Origin: Gammaproteobacteria bacterium
Lineage (GTDB): Bacteria > Pseudomonadota > Gammaproteobacteria > Pseudomonadales > Halieaceae
Assembly (NCBI GenBank): GCA_030427485.1
Contig: JAUICG010000017.1
Coordinates: 1 to 64,000 of the forward strand
Direction: 5' to 3'
Length of the DNA stretch: 64,000 nt
Position 1 is the stretch's first letter. The number at the start of each line of letters is the position of its first letter. The notes beneath the pieces were generated by a model. That model did not search any database. It worked only from the letters and a program-made list of their open reading frames with translations, and was not told the DNA's origin. Both the position numbers and the translations under genes were made by a program. Positions 43,508 through 52,637 of the stretch are shown piece by piece.

Positions 43508-43778
43508 TACGCTTTGAGGTAATTTGCACAGCAATCAACAGGTGTGTTGAGTTCCCTTTTAACTTATACTGGTCGCGGACAGGGATGTCGGATTGGGAGT
43601 TGAAACGGCTTCGGCACGCACAGGTCGCGTCTCGCAGCATCGCGGGAAACCGGCAGATGACGTGCATGGGGCATAAGAACCATAAATTGGGGGCTGGCGG
43701 CAAGATTCGGGTGCATGATGTTCTGCCCTGTGTGGCCGGGAAGTCGTATAGACCCTCATCGGTGAAAGAGGCAGGCGT

Positions 43779-43937
43779 ATGATATCTGTGATGATACAGT
43801 TTGCAGTGTTCTTTCTATTGTTGTTTTTTCTGCTGCCCTCATTGCTCATTTTTCTGATGATAGTGCGTGAGCTTATCCTGCAGGCCCGCAGGCGTGCAGA
43901 ATGGCAGAAAGATGTGAGCGGGGAACTGGCCAGTTAG
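43779..43937 (+). CDS. Small single-span membrane protein
   Basis: A 52-residue protein: a short start, a very hydrophobic helix (about residues 6-28, FAVFFLLLFFLLPSLLIFLMIV), then a basic amphipathic segment RELILQARRRAEWQKDV and a short tail. An AGAGG ribosome site lies 7 bases upstream. The topology follows the positive-inside rule with the basic tail in the cytoplasm. It is between the acyl-CoA dehydrogenase pair and the acyl-CoA synthetase. I do not recognise a family; it could help anchor a neighbouring enzyme. Confidence 0.6.
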   Translation: MISVMIQFAVFFLLLFFLLPSLLIFLMIVRELILQARRRAEWQKDVSGELAS

Positions 43938-44021
43938 GCGAGTCGAAGTACTCGCCCCGCACGTTCCTCATTGGCTGTCAGTCGCCGTAATGTGCGCCTG
44001 TCGCGTACATCGGGGTGCCGC

Positions 44022-45710
44022 TCATCCTTCGGTAATTGGAGGATCCGCATCACCCGACAGGACGTTTTTCAGAATCTTGCCCGCCGCGTTGCGCGGCAGC
44101 GGTAGGTGGCGGAACTCCCATTGCGTGGGAACTTTGAAGCCGGCGAGACGTTTGCCGCAAAAGGCCTCAAGCGAAGCGATATCTGGCTGATATCCCCGGG
44201 CGACCACGAGTATCGCCCGAACTTCCTGGCCCCATTCCTCATGTGGCTGTCCGAGCACGGCCGCCTCGCTTACGTCCGGGTGCAACTCCAGGCAGTGCTC
44301 GACCTCTACCGGGTAGATGTTCTCCGCGTTGCGCAGAATGAGGTCGCGGGCGCGGGTGTTGACGTAGAGAAACTCGCCGGCAAAGTGCCCGATATCGCCA
44401 GTGCACAGCCAGCGGCCGGGCGTAATCACCGCCTGTGTCGCTTCCGCGTTGCGCCAGTAACCGAGCATCACACAGCTGCCCCGGATACAGATTTCACCCT
44501 GCGCGCCGGTGGGCAGAGCCCTGTTATCCTCGTCGCGAATGCTGATCTCTACTCCCGGAAAAACCCTGCCCACGGAATCGGGATGTTGCTGTAGCAATTC
44601 GCCCCAATTGTGCGTACCCACACCCGATGACTCGGTCAGGCCGTATCCCAACGCCATGCGACCGCCCGTGCCGGTAAATCCGCGCGTCATGCGCTGCTGA
44701 GTGGCCGCGCTCGTGGGGGCGCCGCCTGTGCCCAGGCGATTGACGCTGGAGACGTCGTACTGCGCGAACTCCGGATGGCCCAGAACCAGGGCCGCCATGT
44801 TCCCAAGCGATGGCCAGGTCGTAACTCTTTCCGCCTGGATCAGCCTCAGAACCTTTTCGGGATCGAAGCGCCCCAGGGTCCACACGGTCTTCATGCCCAC
44901 GGCGAGGCTGGTCACCACGCCGCTGAACAGGCCCGAAAGGTGAAACAAGGGCGCTGAAAAAAGGCCGCAGTTGGGTAGTGAGTTGCCCGTGACGGCTGCT
45001 CCGGATTCCGCTTCCATCATCATCATGCGAACGCCACTGAAAATGGCTGACGCGAGAAAAGTGATCAGGCAGCGGTGGCTCAGCAATGCGCCCTTGGCGC
45101 GCCCGGTCGTGCCGCTGGTATAGAGAATGAGCGCGGGATCGTCTTCAGCGATCGCACAATCGGGCAGCGCGTGCGCGCGGCCATCCCTGGCGTCCCAGCC
45201 CTGCTCAAGGGTAGTGAAGTCATCTTCGATACAGATCACCGGGCAGGACAGCCTGTCATCAGCTACACGGGCCAGCCGCTTGCGATCCGCAATCAGCAGG
45301 CGCGGCTCGGCATCGTCCAGCGCGTAGAGAATTTCCTGCCGACTCCACCACCCGTTGAGTCCGGCGCAAATACCGCCGATGCTGACCGTGGCCCAGAACG
45401 TGATGATCCACTGCGGATGATTGTCAGCGAGTATGGCGACGCGGTCTCCGGGTTGTACGCCGTAGGTGTGGCGCAACTGCCAGGCGACCGCGCTGACACG
45501 AGCCAGGTGATCGCGAAACGAAATACGCTGCCCCTCACAGACGATGTATTCGCTGTCGCCGTGGGCAGCGGAACTTTCCACGATCTCACGCAGGGAGCGA
45601 TTGCGGTTCTTGAACACCTTGACCTGCTCGCCGAGTACCTCCTCCTCTCCCAGTTCAAACATGCCGCCGGGAGCGATCAATTCCGCCTCGATTTCGTCAA
45701 CAGATCGCAT
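44022..45710 (-). CDS. Acyl-CoA synthetase / AMP-binding enzyme
   Basis: A 562-residue ANL-superfamily enzyme that activates a carboxylic acid to acyl-CoA through an acyl-AMP. Motifs: LILYTSGTTGRAKGALLSH (ATP/AMP signature) near residue 200, GYGLTESSG near 345, WLCTGDIGHF, RARDLILRNAENIYPVEVEHCLE (hinge) and LPRNAAGKILKN with the C-terminal catalytic lysine. AGGAG precedes the ATG. It is encoded 24 bp downstream of the four-domain fusion on the same strand, so both are probably co-transcribed. The substrate is unknown; context suggests a hydrophobic or cyclic acid. Confidence 0.92.
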   Translation of the reverse strand: MRSVDEIEAELIAPGGMFELGEEEVLGEQVKVFKNRNRSLREIVESSAAHGDSEYIVCEGQRISFRDHLARVSAVAWQLRHTYGVQPGDRVAILADNHPQWIITFWATVSIGGICAGLNGWWSRQEILYALDDAEPRLLIADRKRLARVADDRLSCPVICIEDDFTTLEQGWDARDGRAHALPDCAIAEDDPALILYTSGTTGRAKGALLSHRCLITFLASAIFSGVRMMMMEAESGAAVTGNSLPNCGLFSAPLFHLSGLFSGVVTSLAVGMKTVWTLGRFDPEKVLRLIQAERVTTWPSLGNMAALVLGHPEFAQYDVSSVNRLGTGGAPTSAATQQRMTRGFTGTGGRMALGYGLTESSGVGTHNWGELLQQHPDSVGRVFPGVEISIRDEDNRALPTGAQGEICIRGSCVMLGYWRNAEATQAVITPGRWLCTGDIGHFAGEFLYVNTRARDLILRNAENIYPVEVEHCLELHPDVSEAAVLGQPHEEWGQEVRAILVVARGYQPDIASLEAFCGKRLAGFKVPTQWEFRHLPLPRNAAGKILKNVLSGDADPPITEG

Positions 45711-45734
45711 GTTCTTCTCCTGCGGATGGTGGTC

Positions 45735-48700
45735 TCAGGCGACGATATCGCCCATTTTACGGAAGTAAGCAACCGCATCCGGCGGCAGTACCGGGGGTTC
45801 CTTGCCCACGGCGTAACAGCCGAGTATGACCTCGGCGGAGCGCTCGATAATCTCCACCATGTCTGCGGCACGGCGCAAGTTGCGACCGGCCACGATAATC
45901 CCGTGATTGATCATCAGCACGGCCCATTCTCCATCCATCGCCTGCGCCACCGCATCGGCCAGTTCCGGCGTACCCGGCATCAGAAACGGGACCCGCGGGA
46001 TATTGCCGAAGAACGCCGCCTCCGTCGATATGGGTAGAAACGGTAATCCGCAATTGGCCAGGATCGTGGCGTTGGGCGCATGCGCGTGGATTACCGCTTT
46101 GGCGTCTTTTTTCCGTTCGAGTATGCGGGTGTGCATGCACCACTCGCTGGACGGCGAGCGCGCCCCGGGAACGAGACTCTCGCCGCTGAGATTGATGCGC
46201 ACCATCAACTCGGGGCGCAGGTCGCCCTTGAACAGACGGCTGGGCGTAATCCAGACCTCGCTCTCCGTTCCGGGCACGCGCACACTGATATTGCCGCCGG
46301 TAGCCGTGATTACGCCGGACTCGTATAGCTCCTCCATGATCGCAACCAGTTCGTCGCGAATATCCCCGGGGGCGATCTCCGGTGCCGCTGTTGCTTCGCC
46401 GGGCGGTGGCGACCCACGCAAATCACCCGGGTCGCCGACCGCGCTTCGCGCCGCGCGATAGTTGCGTTCCATGTCCTCCTGGATATGTTGCAGCGTCATC
46501 GCCCTGGCGGCATCCCCCATGAAGGACAGCTCACCGTTCATTGCGCATTCCATGGCGTCGACGGTGCCGGTAAACATGCCGTCAAGTATCTCGCCGCGCA
46601 TTTGCAGTTGCACCTCCGCGGTTGCAGGCGGCGGCCCCAGCGCGCTGATGACCCGGCCCTGTTGCAAGCCCAGGTGGAAGTCCAGTCCCAGGTCATGCGC
46701 GGTGAAATGCAGGGTGACATCCTGGTCAACACTGAAGGCGTTCAGTTTGGGATCAGCCGCCATGCCGGCGCAGAATTTCTCCAGGATTTCGCGCATCTTC
46801 GCAACCACATCGGCAGCGACAGCTGCGGTGCCCGGCTGCACGGCTGCCGGTACAGGGCTTGTTGCACTGCGCGCCGTTTTGGCATCGCGTTGCAGGTCAC
46901 TGACAGCGGGGCCGCTTCTGCCGGCGAGCCGCGCCAGCTCCGCCTCGTCGGGCTGGCGCCTCGCGCCCCGCCAGCTGAAAGCGTCAAGGGTTTGCGGGTT
47001 GACTATGTTGCGCGGAATTTCCCCGCGCAATAACTGCAGCAACGCGGCCGACACGCTCGCGCCCTGGTGATTCGCTACTTCGACCGTGTTGCCGGCCGAG
47101 TGGGGAGTGGTGATTACCGCCGGGTGCCGTACCAGAGGGTGGTCGAAACCGGGGGGTTCCACTGCAAAGGTGTCGAGTGCGGCGCCGCCCAGATGGCCGC
47201 TCTCCAGGGCGTCGACCAGCGCCTGCTCCTCGATCAGCGCGGCGCGTGCGGTGTTAATGAAAAACGCGCCCTGCTTCATGCGGCCGAACTCAGCCGCGCC
47301 TAACATTCCTGTGGTCTCGGGCGTCACGGCGGCGTGTAAACTGACGAAGTCGCTGTCGCGCAACAGGGTGTCCAGGTCTGTCAGGCGACAACCAGCCAGC
47401 GCCGCCTGCTCCGCTGTGATGAAGGGGTCGGCCACCAGTATTCGGGCCTCGAAGCCGGCGAGGCGTTTGGCAACCGCGCGCCCGACTGCGCCCAGGCCCA
47501 CCAGGCCGATGGTCTTGCGCCACAGTTCGATGCCCTGCAACTGGTTGAACGCCTGACCCATTTTGCCCATGTTGCCGGCGGTGCAATCCTCCCGCTGCAA
47601 AAAGCGGGAGGCGGCGGGCACTCGGCGCGCGAGGTTGAGAATGAAGGCGACGGCGAGATCGGCGACCGCTATCGCATTGCGCCCCGGCGCAAACAGTACG
47701 GGTATCCCACAGGCCGAGCAGGCTTCCACGTCGACATTGACGGCATCGCCCCGACAGGCGGCGATCACCCGCAAATCGGGTAACTGGCGCAGCGCGTGGA
47801 TGTCGACTACGTCCACCTCAGTCACGAAAACCTGTATCCCCTGCAGGGCCTTGACCAGGTCCGGGCCGGTGAGCAGGCGTTTGGCCTCGCGAAAACTCGC
47901 GTACTCAACGGTCATGTGCTCGCGCAGCCTCGCCAGCGAGCCGAAGTCAAAGGAGGCGGTTACCAGGGCGTGCAACCCGGTGTCTGGCGCGGTTCCAGTG
48001 GCGTTGCTCTGCTCCGGCTCTTTGAGTACGCGTGGCAACAGGTGGTCGACGGCGATCGGCGCGGTGGTGCTTTCGGAGCGAGAGCGAAATCGTGACCACA
48101 CCTCGTACAGTTGTCCGTTCAGGACGGCATGTTCGCGCTCTGCCTCGAAGCGGTGACGCAGCTTGCACAGCATCGCACAGCCGCTGTCAAAGTCGGCAAA
48201 ATCGCCGATTGACACACCTGCACAAAGGGCCGCACCAAGCGCTGCAGTCTGATGGGTTTGCGGAACGCGTACCTCGCGCCCCGTGATATTCGCCAGCAGC
48301 TGGCTGAAGAGATCGCTGCGCGAAATGCCACCGCAGAGCGTCAGGGCATCGCCAGTGCCAGCCATTGAATTGAGTGCAAGCACGGAATCCAGTTGCTCAA
48401 GATTGGCGCGGACGGCGCTGGCACAACCTTCGATCACCGCGCGTGCCAGGTGGCGCCGCACAGGGGTATCGCCGCCGGCGACCAGGTGACTCAGGGTGAG
48501 CTGCCCCATTGGCATCGCGGGAGCGCGCATGTTCATCACCTCGGCTCCCAGGGTGGAAAGCATCCCGGCGGCGCCGGGCTCCGAGAGCGCGGCCTCCGCC
48601 ATGAGTCGCAACTCCGGTTCGGGGGCGTCTGGAAACAGCATGCCGGCCACGAGGCTGATCGAATAGCCCATGCCGCCGCCATTGCTTTCCAGTATCCAGC

Positions 48701-49580
48701 GGCCGGGCACGATGTGGTAACTGCCCAGGGATTTTCCCGTCGCATCGCAGGCCGGTTGCGCCAATACAACCTGTACCGGCGCCGTGGTGCCGGCGACAAC
48801 GGCGACGTCACCAGGCGCGATGACGCCGCCGCCCAACAGGCTGCACTGGCTGTCGGCGCCGCCCATTGCCAGCGTGGTGCCGGGCTGCAATCCGAGGTGC
48901 ATCGCGGCTTCATCGCTGAGCGCGCCGATCACACGTCCGGCGTCCGTCAGCGGCGGGAATATCTCACGCGGTAACCCCAGTTCATCGATGCGCTGCCAGC
49001 ACCACTCGCGATTTCTCAGGTGAAACAGGCCCGTGGCGCTGGCCTGTGTCGGGTCGATAGCGCGCGCGCCGCTGAGTCGGAAATTCAGCCATTCGCCAAG
49101 GCCGAATAGCGTACCTACCCGCTTGAAAGTATCCGGTTGTTGGTTTCGCAGCCACAGCAGGCGCGCCGAGGCGTGCAGCGGCAGCGGCCATGAGCCCGTC
49201 TCCTGCAGTAGTTCCTCGCCCGTCGTTTCAGCAATCTCGAAATACTCCGCGGCGGCGCGTGCGTCACGGTTGTCCACCGCGAGCAAACACTCTCCGTCAG
49301 CATCGAGCAATACGGTACTGAAGCGCATTGCCGAGACCGCAATGGCAGCGATGGAGGCAGGCTCGATCTTTGCTGCCTGCAGGGCATCGCGACAGGCCTG
49401 GCCGACAACATCCCACACCAGCCCCAGGTCGATATCATAGCCGGTGCCCATGGTGCCGGGGGCGATGGCAAATTCCCAGCGTCCGGACGCCGTCACCAGT
49501 TGCCCCGAAGCGCGGTTTACCAGTACACAGCGAGCGCCACTGCCGCCCAGGTCTATTCCCAATAACCATGGTTTTTCCAT
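45735..49580 (-). CDS. Four-domain fusion: FGGY kinase, D-2-hydroxyacid dehydrogenase, SCP2, class II aldolase
   Basis: A 1281-residue cytosolic protein. Domain 1 (about 1-500) is an FGGY carbohydrate kinase most like autoinducer-2 kinase LsrK: GIDLGGSGARCVLV, NRDARAAAEY, MGGADSQCSLLGGG (catalytic Asp) and LCGGISRSDLFSQLLANI. Domain 2 (about 540-865) is a D-2-hydroxyacid dehydrogenase with GLGAVGRAVA (around 693), NTARAALI, VEPP and TPHSAGN. Domain 3 (about 920-1045) is an SCP2 lipid-binding domain. Domain 4 (about 1065-1281) is a class II aldolase/adducin with VIHAHAPNA and INHGII metal histidines. All key residues seem intact. The ATG at 49580 has AGAGGA upstream. I infer phosphorylation, redox and retro-aldol steps on one polypeptide. 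SCP2 is the odd partner. Confidence 0.88.
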   Translation of the reverse strand: MEKPWLLGIDLGGSGARCVLVNRASGQLVTASGRWEFAIAPGTMGTGYDIDLGLVWDVVGQACRDALQAAKIEPASIAAIAVSAMRFSTVLLDADGECLLAVDNRDARAAAEYFEIAETTGEELLQETGSWPLPLHASARLLWLRNQQPDTFKRVGTLFGLGEWLNFRLSGARAIDPTQASATGLFHLRNREWCWQRIDELGLPREIFPPLTDAGRVIGALSDEAAMHLGLQPGTTLAMGGADSQCSLLGGGVIAPGDVAVVAGTTAPVQVVLAQPACDATGKSLGSYHIVPGRWILESNGGGMGYSISLVAGMLFPDAPEPELRLMAEAALSEPGAAGMLSTLGAEVMNMRAPAMPMGQLTLSHLVAGGDTPVRRHLARAVIEGCASAVRANLEQLDSVLALNSMAGTGDALTLCGGISRSDLFSQLLANITGREVRVPQTHQTAALGAALCAGVSIGDFADFDSGCAMLCKLRHRFEAEREHAVLNGQLYEVWSRFRSRSESTTAPIAVDHLLPRVLKEPEQSNATGTAPDTGLHALVTASFDFGSLARLREHMTVEYASFREAKRLLTGPDLVKALQGIQVFVTEVDVVDIHALRQLPDLRVIAACRGDAVNVDVEACSACGIPVLFAPGRNAIAVADLAVAFILNLARRVPAASRFLQREDCTAGNMGKMGQAFNQLQGIELWRKTIGLVGLGAVGRAVAKRLAGFEARILVADPFITAEQAALAGCRLTDLDTLLRDSDFVSLHAAVTPETTGMLGAAEFGRMKQGAFFINTARAALIEEQALVDALESGHLGGAALDTFAVEPPGFDHPLVRHPAVITTPHSAGNTVEVANHQGASVSAALLQLLRGEIPRNIVNPQTLDAFSWRGARRQPDEAELARLAGRSGPAVSDLQRDAKTARSATSPVPAAVQPGTAAVAADVVAKMREILEKFCAGMAADPKLNAFSVDQDVTLHFTAHDLGLDFHLGLQQGRVISALGPPPATAEVQLQMRGEILDGMFTGTVDAMECAMNGELSFMGDAARAMTLQHIQEDMERNYRAARSAVGDPGDLRGSPPPGEATAAPEIAPGDIRDELVAIMEELYESGVITATGGNISVRVPGTESEVWITPSRLFKGDLRPELMVRINLSGESLVPGARSPSSEWCMHTRILERKKDAKAVIHAHAPNATILANCGLPFLPISTEAAFFGNIPRVPFLMPGTPELADAVAQAMDGEWAVLMINHGIIVAGRNLRRAADMVEIIERSAEVILGCYAVGKEPPVLPPDAVAYFRKMGDIVA

Positions 49581-49707
49581 CGACCGATCCTCTGGTAATT
49601 GCGTTCCTTCACAGTTGTGGGAGCCGGCAATGGTATCATCAGCTGGCCGGCGCATTGTACATGGTAGGCCCGGAAAGCTTTCGTTATACTTTTGGAGGTC
49701 CCTGCGC

Positions 49708-49758
49708 ATGCCAACGCTAATTCAATCCGGCAGGGCGGATACGAGGCTATTCCCATGA
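49708..49758 (+). CDS. Possible 16-residue leader peptide upstream of the Rieske gene
   Basis: A short frame (MPTLIQSGRADTRLFP) with a strong GGAGG ribosome site 9 bases upstream. Its TGA stop overlaps the Rieske ATG at 49755 as ATGA, so it could couple translation of the oxygenase. No composition bias of the kind seen in attenuator peptides is visible. Could be fortuitous. Confidence 0.3.
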   Translation: MPTLIQSGRADTRLFP

Positions 49759-50699
49759 GCGAGAGAATCCCGTTGCCCATGCCTTTCGGCTGGTTCAGAG
49801 TGACGGAATCGAGCGATCTGCCGGTGGGCGGGCTGATGACGGTGCAGTACCTGGGCGGGGAATTCGTCGTGTTCCGCACCGAGGACGGGTTGCCCCATGT
49901 GGTCGATCCCTACTGTCCTCACCTGGGCGCGCACTTCGGTTACGGTGGCGTCGTGGAGGGAAACGCTATCCGCTGTCCGTTCCACCACTGGAAGTTCGAA
50001 GGCAGCGGCCAGTGTGTCGATATCCCCTATGCAAAACGTATTCCCGCGCGCGCGCAGATCAGGTCCTACCCGACCTGCGAGAAAAACGGCATCGTGTTCA
50101 TGTGGCATCACCCCAATCGCGAGGCGCCGAAATGGGAGGTTCCCGAGGTGCCCGACTGGTGTGCGGAGGGCTGGATGGAGCCGATATTCCACACCGCCAG
50201 GGTGCGCAGTCACCCACAGGAGATGGCGGAGAATGTCGTGGATTCCCCGCACTTTCGCTTTGTACATGGCACACCGGATATCCCTGAAAAAACCTTCACG
50301 TTTGACGGTCACATCATGCGCGCATTCCAGGGGCTAACGTTTACCACGCCCACCGGTGAACTGAAGGGCAGTGTCAATATTGAGTCTCATGGCGGCAGTG
50401 TGGGCATCACCCGTTTCACCGGCATTGGCGAGACCCTGATCATTGTGACCGGCACACCGGTAGACAGCGAATACCACGAGACTGTTATGCGGTTCAGTTT
50501 CAGGATACTGGACGGTGACGTCGAGGCGACCAGGGGGCTCGCCAGGGCATTCATCGACGAGGTGACGCGGCAGCACGGCCAGGATGTGCCCATCTGGGAG
50601 CACAAGACCTTCCACCAGAACCCGGTCCTGTGCGATGGCGATGGACCGATTCACCAGATCAGGAAGTACTACCAGCAGTTTTATGCCGCACCCACCTGA
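49755..50699 (+). CDS. Rieske non-heme iron oxygenase, KshA/cholesterol-desaturase-like
   Basis: A 314-residue terminal oxygenase subunit. The Rieske [2Fe-2S] ligands are in CPHLGAH and CPFHHWKF (around residues 52-77). The mononuclear iron site is ENVVDSPHFRFVHG near residue 160, giving the D-x2-H-x4-H pattern. The overall length and the ENxxDxxHFxxVHG motif resemble 3-ketosteroid 9-alpha-hydroxylase (KshA) and the DAF-36/Neverland cholesterol 7-desaturases. No reductase gene is adjacent, so electrons must come from elsewhere. It is divergent from the fusion gene; a 174-bp gap holds both promoters. Confidence 0.88.
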   Translation: MSERIPLPMPFGWFRVTESSDLPVGGLMTVQYLGGEFVVFRTEDGLPHVVDPYCPHLGAHFGYGGVVEGNAIRCPFHHWKFEGSGQCVDIPYAKRIPARAQIRSYPTCEKNGIVFMWHHPNREAPKWEVPEVPDWCAEGWMEPIFHTARVRSHPQEMAENVVDSPHFRFVHGTPDIPEKTFTFDGHIMRAFQGLTFTTPTGELKGSVNIESHGGSVGITRFTGIGETLIIVTGTPVDSEYHETVMRFSFRILDGDVEATRGLARAFIDEVTRQHGQDVPIWEHKTFHQNPVLCDGDGPIHQIRKYYQQFYAAPT

Positions 50700-50782
50700 G
50701 GCATGGTGCCTTGAAACCCGAATACAATGCGCGGCATCGCAGCCGCGCGGCAAATTCGACAGCACGGCCCGCCTGACGGATT

Positions 50783-52408
50783 TCAGGCATTCCAGGCAGA
50801 GACCACGAATCGAAGTTTACCCTTTATGCCGGGTATTGTGGGTGAAATCGTTCCGTCGTCAGCAAGCGTGCGACTCTCGAAGTCAATGGGCACTTCCACG
50901 CTGCCGTTGACCAGTTTCTCCGCGTCGACCTCGGTGGTGGCCGTGGACACGCCCGAATCCTGCCTGGCATAGCTGACCTTCCATTTCTCCCGCGCGCTGC
51001 GTGGGGGTACCATCTCCAGAATGAAGGAGTTGCGATACAGGTATCCGCCCTCATAGTGCTCATTCACCCATAGTTTGCGTTCAATTTCGTAGTCTGGAAC
51101 ACGGACGCCGAGTGTCATGTTGTAGGCGAGCGATCTGCGCCTTGGATTGACTTTGGCACTGTTGGCCAGGAATACGCTGGAGAGGTACACAGAGGGCGTT
51201 TTCCGCCATTCGCTGTGCGTGATGCACGCGACGGAATCCTCCTCTGTTGTACGCCGCGTGAGATACCACAACTTGCCGCGCGGTGAAGCGAGCACTTCGA
51301 TCTGGTAGAGGGCGCCAATCTCCCTGCCTGCCTTCTCCTCCCTCGCTACAACCTCGGGGAGACGGATATCCTCGATATCCATCCACAGGTCCACCCGCAC
51401 GTCACCGAAAAGAAAGCGGGACAGGTTCTGGTAGCCCTCCTCGCTGTTGACGATACCAAAAGGCCCGGAGTGTGAGCGAAAGCAAAAAGCCTTGGCGCAC
51501 TGCGCCCCTACAGAACCGTCAGCGTTGAGGCCGCTTAGAGTCGCGTTACTGATGCGTACCAGGCCATCGCTGCCGTGGCCGACAAATGTGCGCGACAGGC
51601 CGGCACCGGCGTCGTAATCCATGCGGTTGGTGCCGACCATGCAGAATACGCGTCTTGATGAGAAGCGATTCTCGGGTATCAGGTCGACACGCCTGTGCTT
51701 CTTGCTCGCCTGCGCCAGGTCGAGATATTCCGGCATGCGTTTGTCACGGTCAAAATTGTTGATATCAAACAGGCTCAAGCCGCTGGGTATATTGAATCCA
51801 CCGACATCGATTCCGTTGTGCGGTGTGGCGTAGGTAAAGAATTTGTCGATGTACTGGCGCGTGTCGTGGGGATCCAGCTCGGGGTTCTGCAGGAATGCCC
51901 GGCACACGAGTCCGCCCATGGAGTGCGCCACCAGGTAACAGCGAAAGTTCGCCGGGCTGACCCCGTTGGCCTTGTTGCCGCAAACAAGATCGCGTACCCG
52001 TATCACCAACTTCGACAGGCCCTTGGCAAACACCTCTATTCCGGGTGTCTTGCTGTCGCCAAGCAGGCTGGATGCCTGATCATAATAGCGATAGACGATA
52101 ATTGATTTACCGACTAATTTGTTCGGGGTTCGCTTGCCCTCCGCGTCCGTTTCCCATTCGGGATCGACGATGTCGTAACCATCTTCGTAGACATCTGTAT
52201 ATCCGTGTTGTGACGCCAGACGTACAACGGGCGATTCAAAGACATATTTGCGGGGTTGGCGCTTGGCATCCGGGACGGCCCTGAAAACGGTTGATCCGAG
52301 ATTGAAACCGCAAAACGGGTCCGCGCTTGTCGCGTCAATTTCACCCTTTGTCATTGCGTAGCCACGCACATAGATAATCGGATAGTACGGCGCTCTCATC
52401 TTGGCCAT
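50783..52408 (-). CDS. Lipase-like alpha/beta hydrolase (cytosolic)
   Basis: A 541-residue protein. The first 330 residues are an alpha/beta hydrolase similar to PGAP1/triacylglycerol lipases: PIIYVRGYAM starts the fold, the nucleophile is S163 in LVAHSMGGLVCRAF, and YATPHNGID near residue 190 is typical of lipases. The catalytic His is probably in GHGSDGLVRISNA. The C-terminal 200 residues are beta-rich and unassigned. There is no signal peptide. GGGAGG lies just before the ATG. It converges on the Rieske gene and diverges from the MFS gene. Substrate unknown. Confidence 0.8.
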   Translation of the reverse strand: MAKMRAPYYPIIYVRGYAMTKGEIDATSADPFCGFNLGSTVFRAVPDAKRQPRKYVFESPVVRLASQHGYTDVYEDGYDIVDPEWETDAEGKRTPNKLVGKSIIVYRYYDQASSLLGDSKTPGIEVFAKGLSKLVIRVRDLVCGNKANGVSPANFRCYLVAHSMGGLVCRAFLQNPELDPHDTRQYIDKFFTYATPHNGIDVGGFNIPSGLSLFDINNFDRDKRMPEYLDLAQASKKHRRVDLIPENRFSSRRVFCMVGTNRMDYDAGAGLSRTFVGHGSDGLVRISNATLSGLNADGSVGAQCAKAFCFRSHSGPFGIVNSEEGYQNLSRFLFGDVRVDLWMDIEDIRLPEVVAREEKAGREIGALYQIEVLASPRGKLWYLTRRTTEEDSVACITHSEWRKTPSVYLSSVFLANSAKVNPRRRSLAYNMTLGVRVPDYEIERKLWVNEHYEGGYLYRNSFILEMVPPRSAREKWKVSYARQDSGVSTATTEVDAEKLVNGSVEVPIDFESRTLADDGTISPTIPGIKGKLRFVVSAWNA

Positions 52409-52637
52409 GTGAACCTCCCGGTGTGGTCACCACTGCCCCGGAATAAAGATAGTTGTCATCGGGAGACTGTCAATCGATGCACCACAATACATATTGGCGT
52501 GGTGAGTGAAGTTCAGTCGATTTTCTGCTCATTGCAGGGTAGAGTTATGCGCATGGTGCCCCTGCATTTGCGGGCATCGCTGATTTTTTCCGGCCCGTAC
52601 GGTATACGCGTTTCACGCCTGGTTGAGGTGATCCACT

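Noticed and set aside
43585..43782. 65-codon frame whose TGA overlaps the ATG of the small membrane protein
   Set aside because: The overlap is suggestive, but the residue composition is unlike a real protein and the ribosome site is weak.
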